The notes below the pieces were generated by a model. That model searched no databases. It saw only the letters and a program-made list of their open reading frames with translations, and was not told the DNA's origin. Source: Leptospira saintgironsiae (GTDB taxonomy: Bacteria > Spirochaetota > Leptospiria > Leptospirales > Leptospiraceae). From it: DNA of 64,000 bases. This document shows, in pieces, positions 19,764 to 29,271 of this stretch. Positions within the stretch are counted from its first letter, which is position 1; each line of letters opens with the position of its first letter. Where the stretch lies: contig NZ_NPDR01000004.1 of the NCBI RefSeq assembly GCF_002811765.1, positions 310,001 to 374,000 on the forward strand, read 5' to 3'. The position numbers and the translations under genes are program-made.

Positions 19764-21605
19764 TTTTCTTTCGGAACGATTTGGTTTTGCGTTCGGAAAG
19801 GTTCCTTTTCGAATATTAAAAAATACTAATTCGGGCAAAGAGAAGAATACTGAGTTCATTCCATTCGTAATTCTTTTGCCTTTGTCAAATGGGCTAGTAA
19901 ATATTCCCAAAGCAAAATTTCCGATTCCCCAGCCCAAGTTTACGATCCCATAAACTGGTCTGAGCAGAATCACATCATCTGTAAAAAAAACAAAAGAAGA
20001 ATCATCCGGATTGGCCCTGTAAATACTGGAACTAAAAACATTAGATTCTTTTAGATATGTTTTCCATTTGGAATTTGATTCGTATAATTTTTCTAAAGCT
20101 AATTTTCTATGAGAAAGTTCTATAGTTTCTTCTTTTACATTCCATTTTTCAGTAATAGAATCATAGGCAATAAATGGAATGAATGTAAGGGAAGAATGAG
20201 GATCTATTCTTTTTCCAAGAACAACCTCATATTCTTTTTCGTTTAGGATTATTTCTAAAGAATCAAAAATTTCAGAAGTGCAGTTTTTGGTGATAAGTTT
20301 GAAAGTATAAAATTGCTTTAGATTATCATAATATGTGAATTCTTCTTTTTCGGAACGAGTTAAATATTCCGAGATAATTTCAGATTCAGGAGTAGGAAAA
20401 GAGAATACAAAATTTCCGGAAAGATCAGGAGAAAGTCTATCAAAAGTATTTCGGATTGAAATTCCTCTGCTTAATCCTGTTCTCAATTCCCAGTCCCTGT
20501 TTTCTAAATCTTCCCAGGCAAGATAATTTTCTTCTGTTAGATTTTCCGATCTTATTCTTTCTTCTCTAAATGTTTTAGAAGCTTCTAATAGCAGATCCGA
20601 ACTTGCTTCCACTCCTTTTTTGTCCTTGGACCAGGTGGTGGGGGTGATTTGTGAGATTGATTCAGGAAAGGTGACTAAGAAGTATAGTTTACCTTCTTCT
20701 ATGCTCTTTTCTAAGACTAAAAATCTTGCCAGGTTGACTAGTACGCTATGGCCCCAGTTTGAATTCTTTTCCTTAATTAGTTCTATAATAGAAGATTTGA
20801 GTGAATCACTTAATGAAATAAGTTTTACTTTTTCTTCTTCGCTTAAAGAAGCTCCGGAAGAAATAAAGATCGTTTCAGGATCTAAAGAATATCCTAAATC
20901 CAGGATTTCTAAAACGGAAAGTTTTTCTAACCTCGGTAGAAACCAAGAGGAAATCCCTTCTTTATAAAATGGATAGTTCCCATTTTGGACAGCCGGTGCC
21001 TCTGAGAATGTCGCAAATTTTCCTTCGGTAGATGCAGAGTTTAGTTCTTTTTTGATCTGAGTTCGTATCTTCCCGAGCCAACCTTTACCAAGTGCAGAGT
21101 TTAGTTCTTCTTTTAAAGAGGAAAGATTGGCTCCTTCTTCTTTTTTGAAATAACCGAATGTTCTGATCTTTATATTTTTTTCTGGTCTATGGATTTCTTT
21201 TAGAAATTGAACATCTGATCTAATAGATTCTAAATTTTTAATATGTTTGAACTGTATTAAGGCTAATTTTTCAAAACCAGTTCTGATCTTATCTAAATCC
21301 TTTTCTGGAATTGTTATTCGAGCAATCTTACTTGTTCGATTGGAGTAAGTATTATAAGAATAGGAAAACCTTTCGTAAGATTCACGGACTACTCTGAATA
21401 TTTCATCTGGATAGTATTGGAAATGAATAACTGTATCATCGAATCTAAGTGCAGAATGCCCACCGCTGGATTGCCCGGTATTCGCATCCACATAGATGAA
21501 ATCTAGATAGCTGTTTTCAGAGCGGAGATTAGAAAAAGGGAGAAGTAAAAAAAGAAGAAGGAAGCGACTCTTTAAAAAGAGCCGCTTATATATACTCGAT
21601 CTCAA
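19746..21605 (-). CDS. DUF4105/Lnb_N-like exported protein
   Basis: The 619-residue protein has an N-terminal signal sequence (LFLLLFLLLPFSNLRSEN, residues 11-28). Soon after comes YVDANTGQSSGGHSALRF, with the GH-x-ALR pattern of DUF4105/Lnb_N domains. A TKNCTSEIFDSLE segment near residue 430 could supply the partner cysteine of that papain-like fold. The region between is long, charged and unlike known domains. It is predicted to be periplasmic. A peptidase or amidase role is inference from weak motifs. Confidence 0.6.
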   Translation of the reverse strand: MRSSIYKRLFLKSRFLLLFLLLPFSNLRSENSYLDFIYVDANTGQSSGGHSALRFDDTVIHFQYYPDEIFRVVRESYERFSYSYNTYSNRTSKIARITIPEKDLDKIRTGFEKLALIQFKHIKNLESIRSDVQFLKEIHRPEKNIKIRTFGYFKKEEGANLSSLKEELNSALGKGWLGKIRTQIKKELNSASTEGKFATFSEAPAVQNGNYPFYKEGISSWFLPRLEKLSVLEILDLGYSLDPETIFISSGASLSEEEKVKLISLSDSLKSSIIELIKEKNSNWGHSVLVNLARFLVLEKSIEEGKLYFLVTFPESISQITPTTWSKDKKGVEASSDLLLEASKTFREERIRSENLTEENYLAWEDLENRDWELRTGLSRGISIRNTFDRLSPDLSGNFVFSFPTPESEIISEYLTRSEKEEFTYYDNLKQFYTFKLITKNCTSEIFDSLEIILNEKEYEVVLGKRIDPHSSLTFIPFIAYDSITEKWNVKEETIELSHRKLALEKLYESNSKWKTYLKESNVFSSSIYRANPDDSSFVFFTDDVILLRPVYGIVNLGWGIGNFALGIFTSPFDKGKRITNGMNSVFFSLPELVFFNIRKGTFPNAKPNRSERKLEFQK

Positions 21606-21606
21606 A

Positions 21607-22068
21607 TTAGAGGGAAAGATAGCCTCTTTCCAGAGCTTTTGCGATTTCAGGTTTGAAATTTACGTTTGCGGCAAAACTTTTAAAACCTTCTTCACTAACT
21701 CCTGCTTTTTTGAGCCCTCTTCCTATGGAAACATAAGTGCTTTCTGAGTTTTTCCAGTTGATCACTCCGTTTTTAGAAGCGAGTTCTGCAAGATCAGATT
21801 CAAATTCGGAAGAACGAGTGGATCCAGTTTGTAAATAGAAAGCGGTTAAATTTTCCACATCTCTTTTATATCCTTTCTTCTCTGCTGCCTCGTCTTTAGA
21901 AGAAGAGGAAACGGAAGAAACTACGGAGACAACAGCATTGGAAATACTTTGTAGTGAGTCCGAAGATTTAGAAAGTGAATTTGATATGGAATCTATAAAA
22001 CAATTTTGAGATAGCAGGATCCCGAATGTAAGTAAACCTGCGCCCAGAATTTTGTGAAAAAATTTCAT
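21607..22068 (-). CDS. Small leptospiral-type lipoprotein
   Basis: The 153-residue protein has a signal peptide ending in LLSQN with the lipidated cysteine at position 23, a loose spirochaetal lipobox. A serine-rich linker (residues 26-60) precedes a small helical C-terminal domain. I chose the ATG at 22068, with GAGG six bases upstream, instead of the longest frame to 22194, which would overlap the galactosidase gene and add an N-terminal tail before the signal peptide. It ends one base from the DUF4105-like gene. Function unknown. Confidence 0.75.
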   Translation of the reverse strand: MKFFHKILGAGLLTFGILLSQNCFIDSISNSLSKSSDSLQSISNAVVSVVSSVSSSSKDEAAEKKGYKRDVENLTAFYLQTGSTRSSEFESDLAELASKNGVINWKNSESTYVSIGRGLKKAGVSEEGFKSFAANVNFKPEIAKALERGYLSL

Positions 22069-22154
22069 TGATGTACCTCGCCTTGGATCTTCCGAATTTT
22101 GGAAGAAAGTTTCTGACACGTTCGCGCCTATTCTCTTCCTGAATTCAGTAAGAG

Positions 22155-24080
22155 TCAACTTTGTTTTCCGGAATATAGGACCACTGTGGACCACGGTTCC
22201 ATTTCAATTTTGAGAATTTTTTTACGGGAATCTATTTCCAAAGAGTCGGGCTTTTTTCCTGTCCAATAATCTATAGAATTCTTTTTGTCCCAAGGAAAGA
22301 ATAAGGAGAGCGAAATCTCTTTCTTTTCGTTACTTGGATTCCAAATCCCTAAATAACCGGAAGGATTGTATAGAGCGCTCGGGAAAAACTCAGTTCCGAG
22401 TCCGACTGGAAGCGGAGTTTTGCTTCTACACTTGGATTGGAGTGCTAAACTTTTTTGTAATAATTCCAGTCTGTCTTCGTTTACTAAACTTAGATCGTCG
22501 GAGACAAATAACATTCCTCCAGAGACAGACATGATACTTGCCATGATCTTTGTTTGAGCCTCAGTCATGCTGTTTTTCTTTTTACGAACTAACAAACAAT
22601 CCGGATCATTCAGCCAAAGTGTTCTATGCATAGAAGCTCTTGTGATATCGTTAATCAGTGCTCTTTCGGTACAGAGCCCGTTTCTATCTTTTACTAGGAT
22701 CCTGGATTTTTCTCTGTACCAGAAAGGTGCCACATCACAGGAAATTCTCATCGCATCGAATAATCCGACAGAAGGAAGCATCGGCGCTCCACAGCCTAAG
22801 ATGAATATATCTTTTCCAACTACCTTTCGGATGAATTTGATTGCTTCCGCATAACGAGTATGAGGTGATAAACTTCTGTCATAAGTCCAACCAGGAAGTA
22901 ATGCAGAATACAAGAAGTCCAGTTTTAGATATTTGTATCCGTATTCTTTAACTATGGTTTTGAAAACCGTGGCTAAAAATTCTTTAGACGCAGGGTGGGT
23001 CACATCTAAACTATAAGTATAATCTACTCCCCAATTTGGATTCCAAAGTGCAGCTACCGGATTTCCATCTCTGTCTTTTAAAACTGCTTCTGGAAATTTC
23101 TGGAAAAATTTGGATTTTTTACGTACTAAGAATGGAGCAAGCCAGATCCCAGGCATTAATTTTTCGGAACGGATTGCTTCTGCAAGTAAACCCATTCCAC
23201 CTGGAAAACGATCATTTGTTTCTAACCAGTCTCCAATCTCTGCTTGGTAACCATCATCAATTTGAAAAACTTTTAATCCTAGATTTTTGGATCTAAGCTC
23301 TTTCAAATTTTGAAGAATGATCTTTTCTGAAATTTTAGTATAGTAATGATACCAAGAACACCAACCTGTTGGAACCTGTGTTTCCGGAAGTTTTACTTTT
23401 AGATTTTTTGCAAGTTCTGCGAAATAATTTTTAATAAAGATCGCTTCGTCGCCTGTAAATTTGGAAACACGGATCTGGGTGAGTGGTAGTTTATTTCCTT
23501 TAAAATCTTCGAAACGGAAGAAATCATATACTACTCTAATATCTCCGCTAAAAAAATTATCAGCAGTTTTTTTGGAAGAAGGTGATATTAGGATCTTAAA
23601 CTTAACTCCTTCTTCTCCTTTGGAAACTGCTCCCGCAAAAAATTTGGAGTCTCCGTTTTTAGGTAAAAGGATTACGTAGGCTTCTGAGATCCAGTTGCCT
23701 TCTTCTCCCGCATGTTCCGAATAAATATTTTCTTGGGAGTATTGCAAAAATCCTAATTTAGGGGAAATATCTGCGTCTTCTAAATTTTCAGCAGCGGAGA
23801 GACTCCAGGATTGGTATCCATGTCTGAAAATTTTACCTTCTTTGATCCCATGAGAAGGAAGTTCCCACTCGAAGGTAAGTAGTTCTAAACCAGCAGGAGG
23901 CCTTCTTTCTGCTATCCATTCTAAAATGGGAGCATACGTGGATTTACCCTGGGATTTGACTAATTTAAAGGAAAACTTATAATTCCCGCAATCGCTCTTT
24001 GTCTCCGCTCTTCCTACCGGAAACTCAAACTGAGACTTTTGTTCTTCTTCATAGATACGGGTTCGCAAAACTGCTTTCAT
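22155..24080 (-). CDS. GH36-type alpha-galactosidase-like glycosidase
   Basis: The 641-residue protein has a beta-sandwich N-terminal part and a TIM barrel with GH36/melibiase motifs. PTGWCSWYHYY and KVFQIDDGYQ open the barrel, YLKLDFLY near residue 390 holds the likely nucleophile aspartate, and RISCDVAPFW near 455 the likely acid/base aspartate. No signal peptide is visible, so it acts in the cytoplasm. It would hydrolyse alpha-galactosides or related alpha-glycosides; specificity cannot be set. No sugar transporter adjoins it. It is unusual in organisms that live mainly on fatty acids. Confidence 0.82.
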   Translation of the reverse strand: MKAVLRTRIYEEEQKSQFEFPVGRAETKSDCGNYKFSFKLVKSQGKSTYAPILEWIAERRPPAGLELLTFEWELPSHGIKEGKIFRHGYQSWSLSAAENLEDADISPKLGFLQYSQENIYSEHAGEEGNWISEAYVILLPKNGDSKFFAGAVSKGEEGVKFKILISPSSKKTADNFFSGDIRVVYDFFRFEDFKGNKLPLTQIRVSKFTGDEAIFIKNYFAELAKNLKVKLPETQVPTGWCSWYHYYTKISEKIILQNLKELRSKNLGLKVFQIDDGYQAEIGDWLETNDRFPGGMGLLAEAIRSEKLMPGIWLAPFLVRKKSKFFQKFPEAVLKDRDGNPVAALWNPNWGVDYTYSLDVTHPASKEFLATVFKTIVKEYGYKYLKLDFLYSALLPGWTYDRSLSPHTRYAEAIKFIRKVVGKDIFILGCGAPMLPSVGLFDAMRISCDVAPFWYREKSRILVKDRNGLCTERALINDITRASMHRTLWLNDPDCLLVRKKKNSMTEAQTKIMASIMSVSGGMLFVSDDLSLVNEDRLELLQKSLALQSKCRSKTPLPVGLGTEFFPSALYNPSGYLGIWNPSNEKKEISLSLFFPWDKKNSIDYWTGKKPDSLEIDSRKKILKIEMEPWSTVVLYSGKQS

Positions 24081-24186
24081 TCTAGGACGATGGTTTACTG
24101 ATTCGAAAGATAGAAAAGGAAAAAAACCGCCGGGGAGGCCGGACTTTTCTTGCGGACCTGAGATCCTATTCGATTATTTTGGCTTT

Positions 24187-24825
24187 ATGGCATCTAACCG
24201 CGCGAACAATAAGCCGGATCTTTTTCCGGGAGATCTTTCAGAAGAGAGATTCAAAGAATATTTAGAGGACGATCATTTGGCAGTAGATTGCGAAATGATG
24301 GGTTTAAATCCAAGAAGAGATCGTCTTTGCGTGGTCCAAATCTGTGATTCCAAAAATAGGGTGAGCCTGGTACAAATTCTGCCCAACCAAACAGAAGCTC
24401 CTCTACTCAAGAAATTATTCGAAAATCCTGATATTATAAAAGTATTCCATTTTGCTAGGATGGATACTTTATTCTTAAGATACAGACTTGGGATTTTAAC
24501 CAAGGGAGTTTTTTGTACTAAGATTGGATCCAAACTTGCTCGCACTTATACAGACAGACATGGTCTGAAAGATATTATCAGAGAATTTTTCGACGAGACC
24601 TTGGACAAAAAAAATCAGTCTTCCGATTGGGGCGCTCAAAGTTTAACTAAGGATCAGATTGAATATGCTTCCGGAGATGTTTTATTCCTAATCTCTCTTT
24701 CCCAAAAACTTACTCAGATATTGATCCGAGAAGGAAGATACGAACTTGCTCAAGAAGCTTTCCAATGTCTCCCTGTATTCAATCAGATTGATTGGCTCCA
24801 AATGGAGAATTTATTCGAACATTGA
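24187..24825 (+). CDS. RNase D-like 3'-5' exonuclease
   Basis: The 212-residue protein is a DEDD-type exonuclease domain. LAVDCEMMGL supplies the first Asp and Glu, FHFARMDTLFL the second Asp, and YASGDVLFL the last Tyr and Asp pattern of the DEDDy group. No HRDC domain follows, so it is shorter than E. coli RNase D. It probably trims RNA 3' ends. The gene is divergent from the galactosidase and overlaps radA by four bases. Confidence 0.85.
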   Translation: MASNRANNKPDLFPGDLSEERFKEYLEDDHLAVDCEMMGLNPRRDRLCVVQICDSKNRVSLVQILPNQTEAPLLKKLFENPDIIKVFHFARMDTLFLRYRLGILTKGVFCTKIGSKLARTYTDRHGLKDIIREFFDETLDKKNQSSDWGAQSLTKDQIEYASGDVLFLISLSQKLTQILIREGRYELAQEAFQCLPVFNQIDWLQMENLFEH

Positions 24826-26189
24826 AAAAGAAAATTTCCAAAACCTTTCTTTGCCAATCCTGCGGACAGGAATTTTCCCGTTGGGCAGGTAAATGTGAAT
24901 CCTGCGGAAAATGGAATACGATTGTAGAAGAATCGGGAGGGGATCGTTTTTCCTCTACTCCCAGTTATAAAAAATCTGCAGTCTATAAGGAACCTGTTCC
25001 TATAGATTCTATTCCTTCAGATGATACAAAACGTCTGAGTTCAGGACTTTCTGAATTGGATTTGGTTTTAGGCGGAGGACTTGTTCCTGGAAGTTTAATT
25101 TTAGTAGGTGGAGAACCTGGTGTAGGTAAGTCCACTCTCATCTTAGAGATTAGCAGAAGTATGGTCTCTCAAGGTAGAAAAATATTATATATATCTGGTG
25201 AGGAATCTGCGGCTCAAGTTGGACTCAGAGCAGCACGGATGAATGTTCTATCAGAGAGCCTTCTTCTTTCCTCCGAAACATACGCTGAGAATATTTCCGC
25301 AATGGTCGAGGATGTTGCCCCCGATCTAGTATTTGTAGATTCAATCCAAACTCTTACAAGAGAAGCACTTCCAAACCAAGCAGGAACAGTCACACAACTC
25401 AGAGAATGTACACAGGTTCTCTTAGAAACTGCAAAGCGCACCGGAATCCCGATTATAATGACAGGACATATTACTAAGGACGGAGCGATCGCAGGTCCTA
25501 AGGTATTGGAACATTTAGTCGATACGGTATTGTACTTCGAAGGGGACAAACTGAATTATTTCAGACTTCTTCGTGCCGTAAAAAACAGATTCGGCGCAGT
25601 GGGAGACCTTGCAGTTTTCGAAATGTTGGAATCCGGCTTAAAAGAAGTAAAAGACAGACAAAGAGTATTTATCAGTTCTCTCACGGAAGGAAAAAGTGGT
25701 TCGGTTATCAGTTCCGTTGTAGAAGGAAGCAGAGCTCTCAGTGTAGAAGTCCAAGCCTTGGTAAGTAGAACTAATTATTCTCAAGCAAGAAGAATGGCAG
25801 AAGGTCCCGACACTCGAAGACTCATACTCCTTGCGGCGGTCATCGAAAAATACTTGGGACATACATTATCAGAATGTGATATATTCGGAAACTTGGCAGG
25901 AGGATTGCAAGTGGACGAACCAGCACTCGACCTTGCAATCTGTGCTTCTATACTTTCTAGTTATACCGAAAGACCTGTTCAATCAGGATTTGCAGTCATT
26001 GGAGAAGTTGGGCTTTCCGGAGAAGTTCGTTCTGTTGGGCAAGTTTCCCTTCGATTAAAAGAGCTGAAAGGTGTTGGGATCGAAACAGTTTTTCTTCCAA
26101 AAGGAAATTTGGCGGAGCTAGAAAAAATCCCTGGAATGGAAATTGTAGGAATTAGCGCCCTAAGAGAATTAGAAGGTTTGTTTAAGTGA
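24822..26189 (+). CDS. radA: DNA repair protein RadA
   Basis: The 455-residue protein has an N-terminal zinc ribbon (CQSC, CESC), a Walker A loop (GGEPGVGKST), the RadA-specific KNRFG motif and a C-terminal Lon-like domain (GEVGLSGEVRSV). It helps branch migration during recombination. I chose the TTG at 24822, overlapping the exonuclease stop in TTGA; another in-frame TTG lies at 24792. The stop overlaps the next GTG by four bases. Confidence 0.95.
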   Translation: MKKKISKTFLCQSCGQEFSRWAGKCESCGKWNTIVEESGGDRFSSTPSYKKSAVYKEPVPIDSIPSDDTKRLSSGLSELDLVLGGGLVPGSLILVGGEPGVGKSTLILEISRSMVSQGRKILYISGEESAAQVGLRAARMNVLSESLLLSSETYAENISAMVEDVAPDLVFVDSIQTLTREALPNQAGTVTQLRECTQVLLETAKRTGIPIIMTGHITKDGAIAGPKVLEHLVDTVLYFEGDKLNYFRLLRAVKNRFGAVGDLAVFEMLESGLKEVKDRQRVFISSLTEGKSGSVISSVVEGSRALSVEVQALVSRTNYSQARRMAEGPDTRRLILLAAVIEKYLGHTLSECDIFGNLAGGLQVDEPALDLAICASILSSYTERPVQSGFAVIGEVGLSGEVRSVGQVSLRLKELKGVGIETVFLPKGNLAELEKIPGMEIVGISALRELEGLFK

Positions 26190-27295
26190 AAACTTGGATT
26201 ATAGCCAATCCGTTTTTGCAAACTTCATATATTATAAAATTATTATATACTGTCCTTTCGTTTTCGACTTTTTTCTTCTCTGGTCCTGCATTTTCTCAAG
26301 AATTAGATCCACTTCTGCGTCAGCCATGGTTTCCTGATCAGGAGAAGAAGGAAGAATTACTTTATAATAGGCTCCAAACTGCATTTAGATTAAGTGCTCA
26401 TTATGTTTGGAAGACAGATTCCAGATCTCGTAATTATCGCTTTTACAAAGACGGAAAAGTCGAAATGATACTGGATCGGAATTATAAAGAAGTATTTCCT
26501 AACAGACAAGAATTGGATCTGCATTATAGCGAGGCAGAAAGTTTGCAAAAACATGCAAATCCATATTCTGCGATCCGTCTCTTAAAAGGTTCCATGTACT
26601 GTTATCGATTGAGATATGGAAAACTTGTGCCGGAAGGTTATGAAAAAACTGCAAAACTCCTCGGGAAATTTTTAGACCAATATTCTCATAAAGAAAAGGA
26701 ATTACAAAGATTCACTGATCCGTTTGGTTGTTGGACGCCAGAAGTTTTAAAGATCAGAAGTTCAGACTTTGCATATTCATTCGATCTTCCTCCGGATCTT
26801 ACTTATTTATTTCCTGACGAAGACAGAGAGTTTTCTGGAGAAGATTCAGATTATCTCTGGCAGGTGCATAGATTCTACCAAAACTTTCCAGTGGAAGGAG
26901 GACCTTCTACTTGGGAAAAAGAATATAGAAAGAATAGTGAAGGTATCCTATTTTTCCGCCCGGATAGGATCGTTTTTACTGTAGGAACCACACTCCATTT
27001 TCATCCTTCTATCTTTAACGCGCAAAATTATTATATAATATGGGATTCACTTAGAGGTATCAATTCCAGGACCATGAGAGAATGGAATTATCTTCGCAAA
27101 AAAGAAGGGGACCTATATAGAACGAGTTTCGATTTTGTGGGGGAAGATGGTCGCAAAAGCCAGATCATCGTTTTGGAAAAATTTTATTTAAGAGGGACCA
27201 GAGGAATGCTATTCTCTTTGGCATATCCAAGCAAATTAGAGGCCCTCGGCACCAAAATCTGGAGTGGATTTTCTTCCTCTATCGTCGTAGAATAG
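26186..27295 (+). CDS. Exported protein of unknown function
   Basis: The 369-residue protein has a signal peptide (YTVLSFSTFFFSGPAFSQE, cleavage near residue 38). The mature part is rich in Tyr, Trp and charged residues and has no motif I know. A central region contains helical segments such as YSAIRLLKGSMYCYRLRYGK, and the C-terminal third looks beta-rich. The GTG start overlaps radA by four bases, so it is likely co-expressed with it, and the next gene starts 6 bases after. Periplasmic or outer membrane location is inferred. Confidence 0.7.
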   Translation: MKTWIIANPFLQTSYIIKLLYTVLSFSTFFFSGPAFSQELDPLLRQPWFPDQEKKEELLYNRLQTAFRLSAHYVWKTDSRSRNYRFYKDGKVEMILDRNYKEVFPNRQELDLHYSEAESLQKHANPYSAIRLLKGSMYCYRLRYGKLVPEGYEKTAKLLGKFLDQYSHKEKELQRFTDPFGCWTPEVLKIRSSDFAYSFDLPPDLTYLFPDEDREFSGEDSDYLWQVHRFYQNFPVEGGPSTWEKEYRKNSEGILFFRPDRIVFTVGTTLHFHPSIFNAQNYYIIWDSLRGINSRTMREWNYLRKKEGDLYRTSFDFVGEDGRKSQIIVLEKFYLRGTRGMLFSLAYPSKLEALGTKIWSGFSSSIVVE

Positions 27296-27301
27296 GAGGG
27301 A

Positions 27302-28105
27302 ATGTTTGCCTTAGTCAAAAACTGGGAAAACCAAAGACCTAAAAAGCCTGAACCTCCTTGGAGATTACTCGGCTTGGGCCTCCTGTTTGTAAACGGAATG
27401 GCAGCACTTTTCTTACCGATTGGTCTTTTCGGGACATTGATCTCCACGATCGCCTGCCTTGGTTTTTTATTTCTTCCTATGTTCTTTATGACCTTAAGGC
27501 TGACCAAGTTTTATGGAAATAGTATATTCTTCGCTTTGTTCCTTGGATTTATCTCCGCGCCTGTTTCTGCACTTTATCTCAGCCATGCATTCGGCTTTTT
27601 CCTGGGGTTAAAATCTCCAGAACAGACCATCTTTCAAAAAGAAAGTGGAGTTTCCAATTCTCATATCTATAGATTTACAGATTCCAAGTTTTTATACAAA
27701 TACCAGGTGACCAAGACCACTCCTGGTTCTATTAAGAAAACATTGTATTTTCATGTGGCGCCTTGGGTTTCTGCTGATTGGAAAGAAGGTGACGAGGTCC
27801 TAACCTGGGCAGTCTGCCCTCAATTCTCCGAAAAAGTATGCGATTGGGAGAAACAAAACGGAAGAGTAGGGCAGTCTCTGTCACATTCGAATATTGCAGG
27901 GTTAAACTCTTATTATGCGGAAGCAGTCCAGGAAGCCTGTAAAAAGTTCGGTTTCGATCTTCCCAAAAACCCAAGGATCCTTCTGCCAATCTCCAATCCG
28001 GAAGAAGTTTTATTCAATATGGGAGTCCTCGGGCTTGCGGGCCTTCTCGCCTTAAACTATATCTGGATCATTGGGATCCTTGTTTGGAATAAAAGGAAAC
28101 ATTAG
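27302..28105 (+). CDS. Membrane protein of unknown function
   Basis: The 267-residue protein has about four predicted membrane spans: three between residues 24 and 105, and one at about 240-262 (GVLGLAGLLALNYIWIIGIL). A soluble domain lies between them, at about 110-235, and contains three cysteines. It starts 6 bases after the previous exported protein gene, with AGGAGG overlapping the junction, so the two proteins probably act together in the envelope. No family was recognised. Confidence 0.68.
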   Translation: MFALVKNWENQRPKKPEPPWRLLGLGLLFVNGMAALFLPIGLFGTLISTIACLGFLFLPMFFMTLRLTKFYGNSIFFALFLGFISAPVSALYLSHAFGFFLGLKSPEQTIFQKESGVSNSHIYRFTDSKFLYKYQVTKTTPGSIKKTLYFHVAPWVSADWKEGDEVLTWAVCPQFSEKVCDWEKQNGRVGQSLSHSNIAGLNSYYAEAVQEACKKFGFDLPKNPRILLPISNPEEVLFNMGVLGLAGLLALNYIWIIGILVWNKRKH

Positions 28106-28212
28106 TTATGTCTCAAAAAAGGGCGGGCGAGTGCAGCTGGCTTTTCGGTCTCGGAACGGGATTATTTCAATTTTTTCTTCTGAATTGCAAAAAACTTTTT
28201 ACTTGGCTAATT

Positions 28213-28241
28213 TTGCAACTTAGGCTACCGATATTTATACA
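28213..28241 (+). promoter_or_regulatory. Candidate sigma70-type promoter for the PUR-domain/flaA genes
   Basis: TTGCAA at 28213-28218 and TATACA at 28236-28241 are spaced by 17 bases, each matching the consensus at four of six positions. They lie 25-53 bases before the TTG start. The 160-base gap upstream of the start supports a promoter here. Confidence 0.4.
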
Positions 28242-28265
28242 CAGAGACGGGAAGGAGAAATCTAT

Positions 28266-28499
28266 TTGGACCCCGAAATCCTAACGGAGAAGGTCGCTAC
28301 CCAGAACAAAAAGTTTCTGGTAGATCTAAAACGGAATGAGAACGGATACTATTTAAAAGTTTCCGAATGGTCCAATAGCAAAAAATCTTCCATATTCATT
28401 CCGGCAGAAGGTGTCGGAAAGATGATCGAGGTATTACGTAAATTCCAAGACCTGATTCAGGATGGAGAAATTACGGACATCCCTCCCTCTCAGAATTAG
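28266..28499 (+). CDS. PUR-domain nucleic-acid-binding protein
   Basis: The 77-residue protein is a single PUR repeat: KKFLVDLKRNENGYYLKVSE followed by KSSIFIPAEGV. It matches the Pur-alpha/DUF3276 family, whose Borrelia member BpuR binds DNA and RNA. The TTG start is supported by GAAGGAGAA eight bases upstream. It lies 34 bases before flaA2, so it may be cotranscribed with the flagellar sheath genes and may regulate them. The family call is firm; the target is unknown. Confidence 0.88.
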   Translation: MDPEILTEKVATQNKKFLVDLKRNENGYYLKVSEWSNSKKSSIFIPAEGVGKMIEVLRKFQDLIQDGEITDIPPSQN

Positions 28500-28533
28500 A
28501 TTGGATTGCACTAAATCTTTAGGAGATGTTCTC

Positions 28534-29250
28534 ATGGGGAAAAAGACGTACTTATTAGCTAGCGTTCTCTTTTTCTTGGCGATTACCGGGACTTCCGGTC
28601 AGCAGCCAGCGGGAGGGAACCAAGGCGGTGGTCAAGGCGGCCAAGCACCGGATCCCCTCGAGAAAATTATACTCGAAAACTTCGAGGAGTCCGAAGACTG
28701 GAGAGCTAAGTCTACTACTCCCCTGGGAGAGACTAAAACTCTTAAAATGGTTCAAAGAGGTCTGATCCGTGACGTATTCGATGAGAATACTGTTCCGGAT
28801 AATGGTGGAGACCAATTAGAGAAGAACCATATTCTCGGAATCAAAACTCATTATACCGATAGAGGTTTTGACAGAGTAGAAGTTTTCCCTCCTCACGAAT
28901 ATATCGTGAAAGGAAAAGCTCGCCAGGTTTCTATCTGGGCTCTGGGAAGAAAATTCCGTCATACTCTGTTTGTTAAACTAAGAGACTATCGAGGAAAAAC
29001 CCACAATATCAGAATGGGCCGCTTGGATTATTTCGGTTGGAGAAAATTAACTGCAACTGTTCCAGGATTTGTTCCTCAAAGTACCAGATTCGCATTATTG
29101 GACAAGAACCTAAGATTCGTTTCTATCTTCGTGACCTCAGATGTTCATGAAGTTGGCGGAAGCTTCTACTTTTATGTAGATGATTTAGAAGTTCGTGCCG
29201 ATAAATCTGATACGAAGTATCCTGGTTCTGAAATTAAGGACAATTGGTGA
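28534..29250 (+). CDS. flaA2: Flagellar filament outer layer protein FlaA2
   Basis: The 238-residue protein has a signal peptide (MGKKTYLLASVLFFLAITGT), a Gly/Gln-rich linker (residues 25-44) and a FlaA-type beta domain. The segments RQVSIWALGRKFRHTL and YFGWRKLTATVPGF recur in FlaA1. FlaA proteins form the periplasmic sheath around the FlaB filament core of spirochaetes. I chose the ATG at 28534 because AGGAG lies 9 bases upstream; the longer frame from 28462 would overlap the PUR gene. It is followed after 21 bases by flaA1, the order known in Leptospira. Confidence 0.9.
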   Translation: MGKKTYLLASVLFFLAITGTSGQQPAGGNQGGGQGGQAPDPLEKIILENFEESEDWRAKSTTPLGETKTLKMVQRGLIRDVFDENTVPDNGGDQLEKNHILGIKTHYTDRGFDRVEVFPPHEYIVKGKARQVSIWALGRKFRHTLFVKLRDYRGKTHNIRMGRLDYFGWRKLTATVPGFVPQSTRFALLDKNLRFVSIFVTSDVHEVGGSFYFYVDDLEVRADKSDTKYPGSEIKDNW

Positions 29251-29271
29251 TATCACTCCGGTAGGACACGT

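Noticed and set aside
20620..20967. 115-codon plus-strand ORF inside the DUF4105-like gene
   Set aside because: Shadow frame in a longer supported gene on the opposite strand.
22069..22194. N-terminal extension of the small lipoprotein
   Set aside because: It overlaps the galactosidase gene and would bury the signal peptide.
25214..25549. 111-codon minus-strand ORF inside radA
   Set aside because: It overlaps conserved RadA motifs and has no supporting context.
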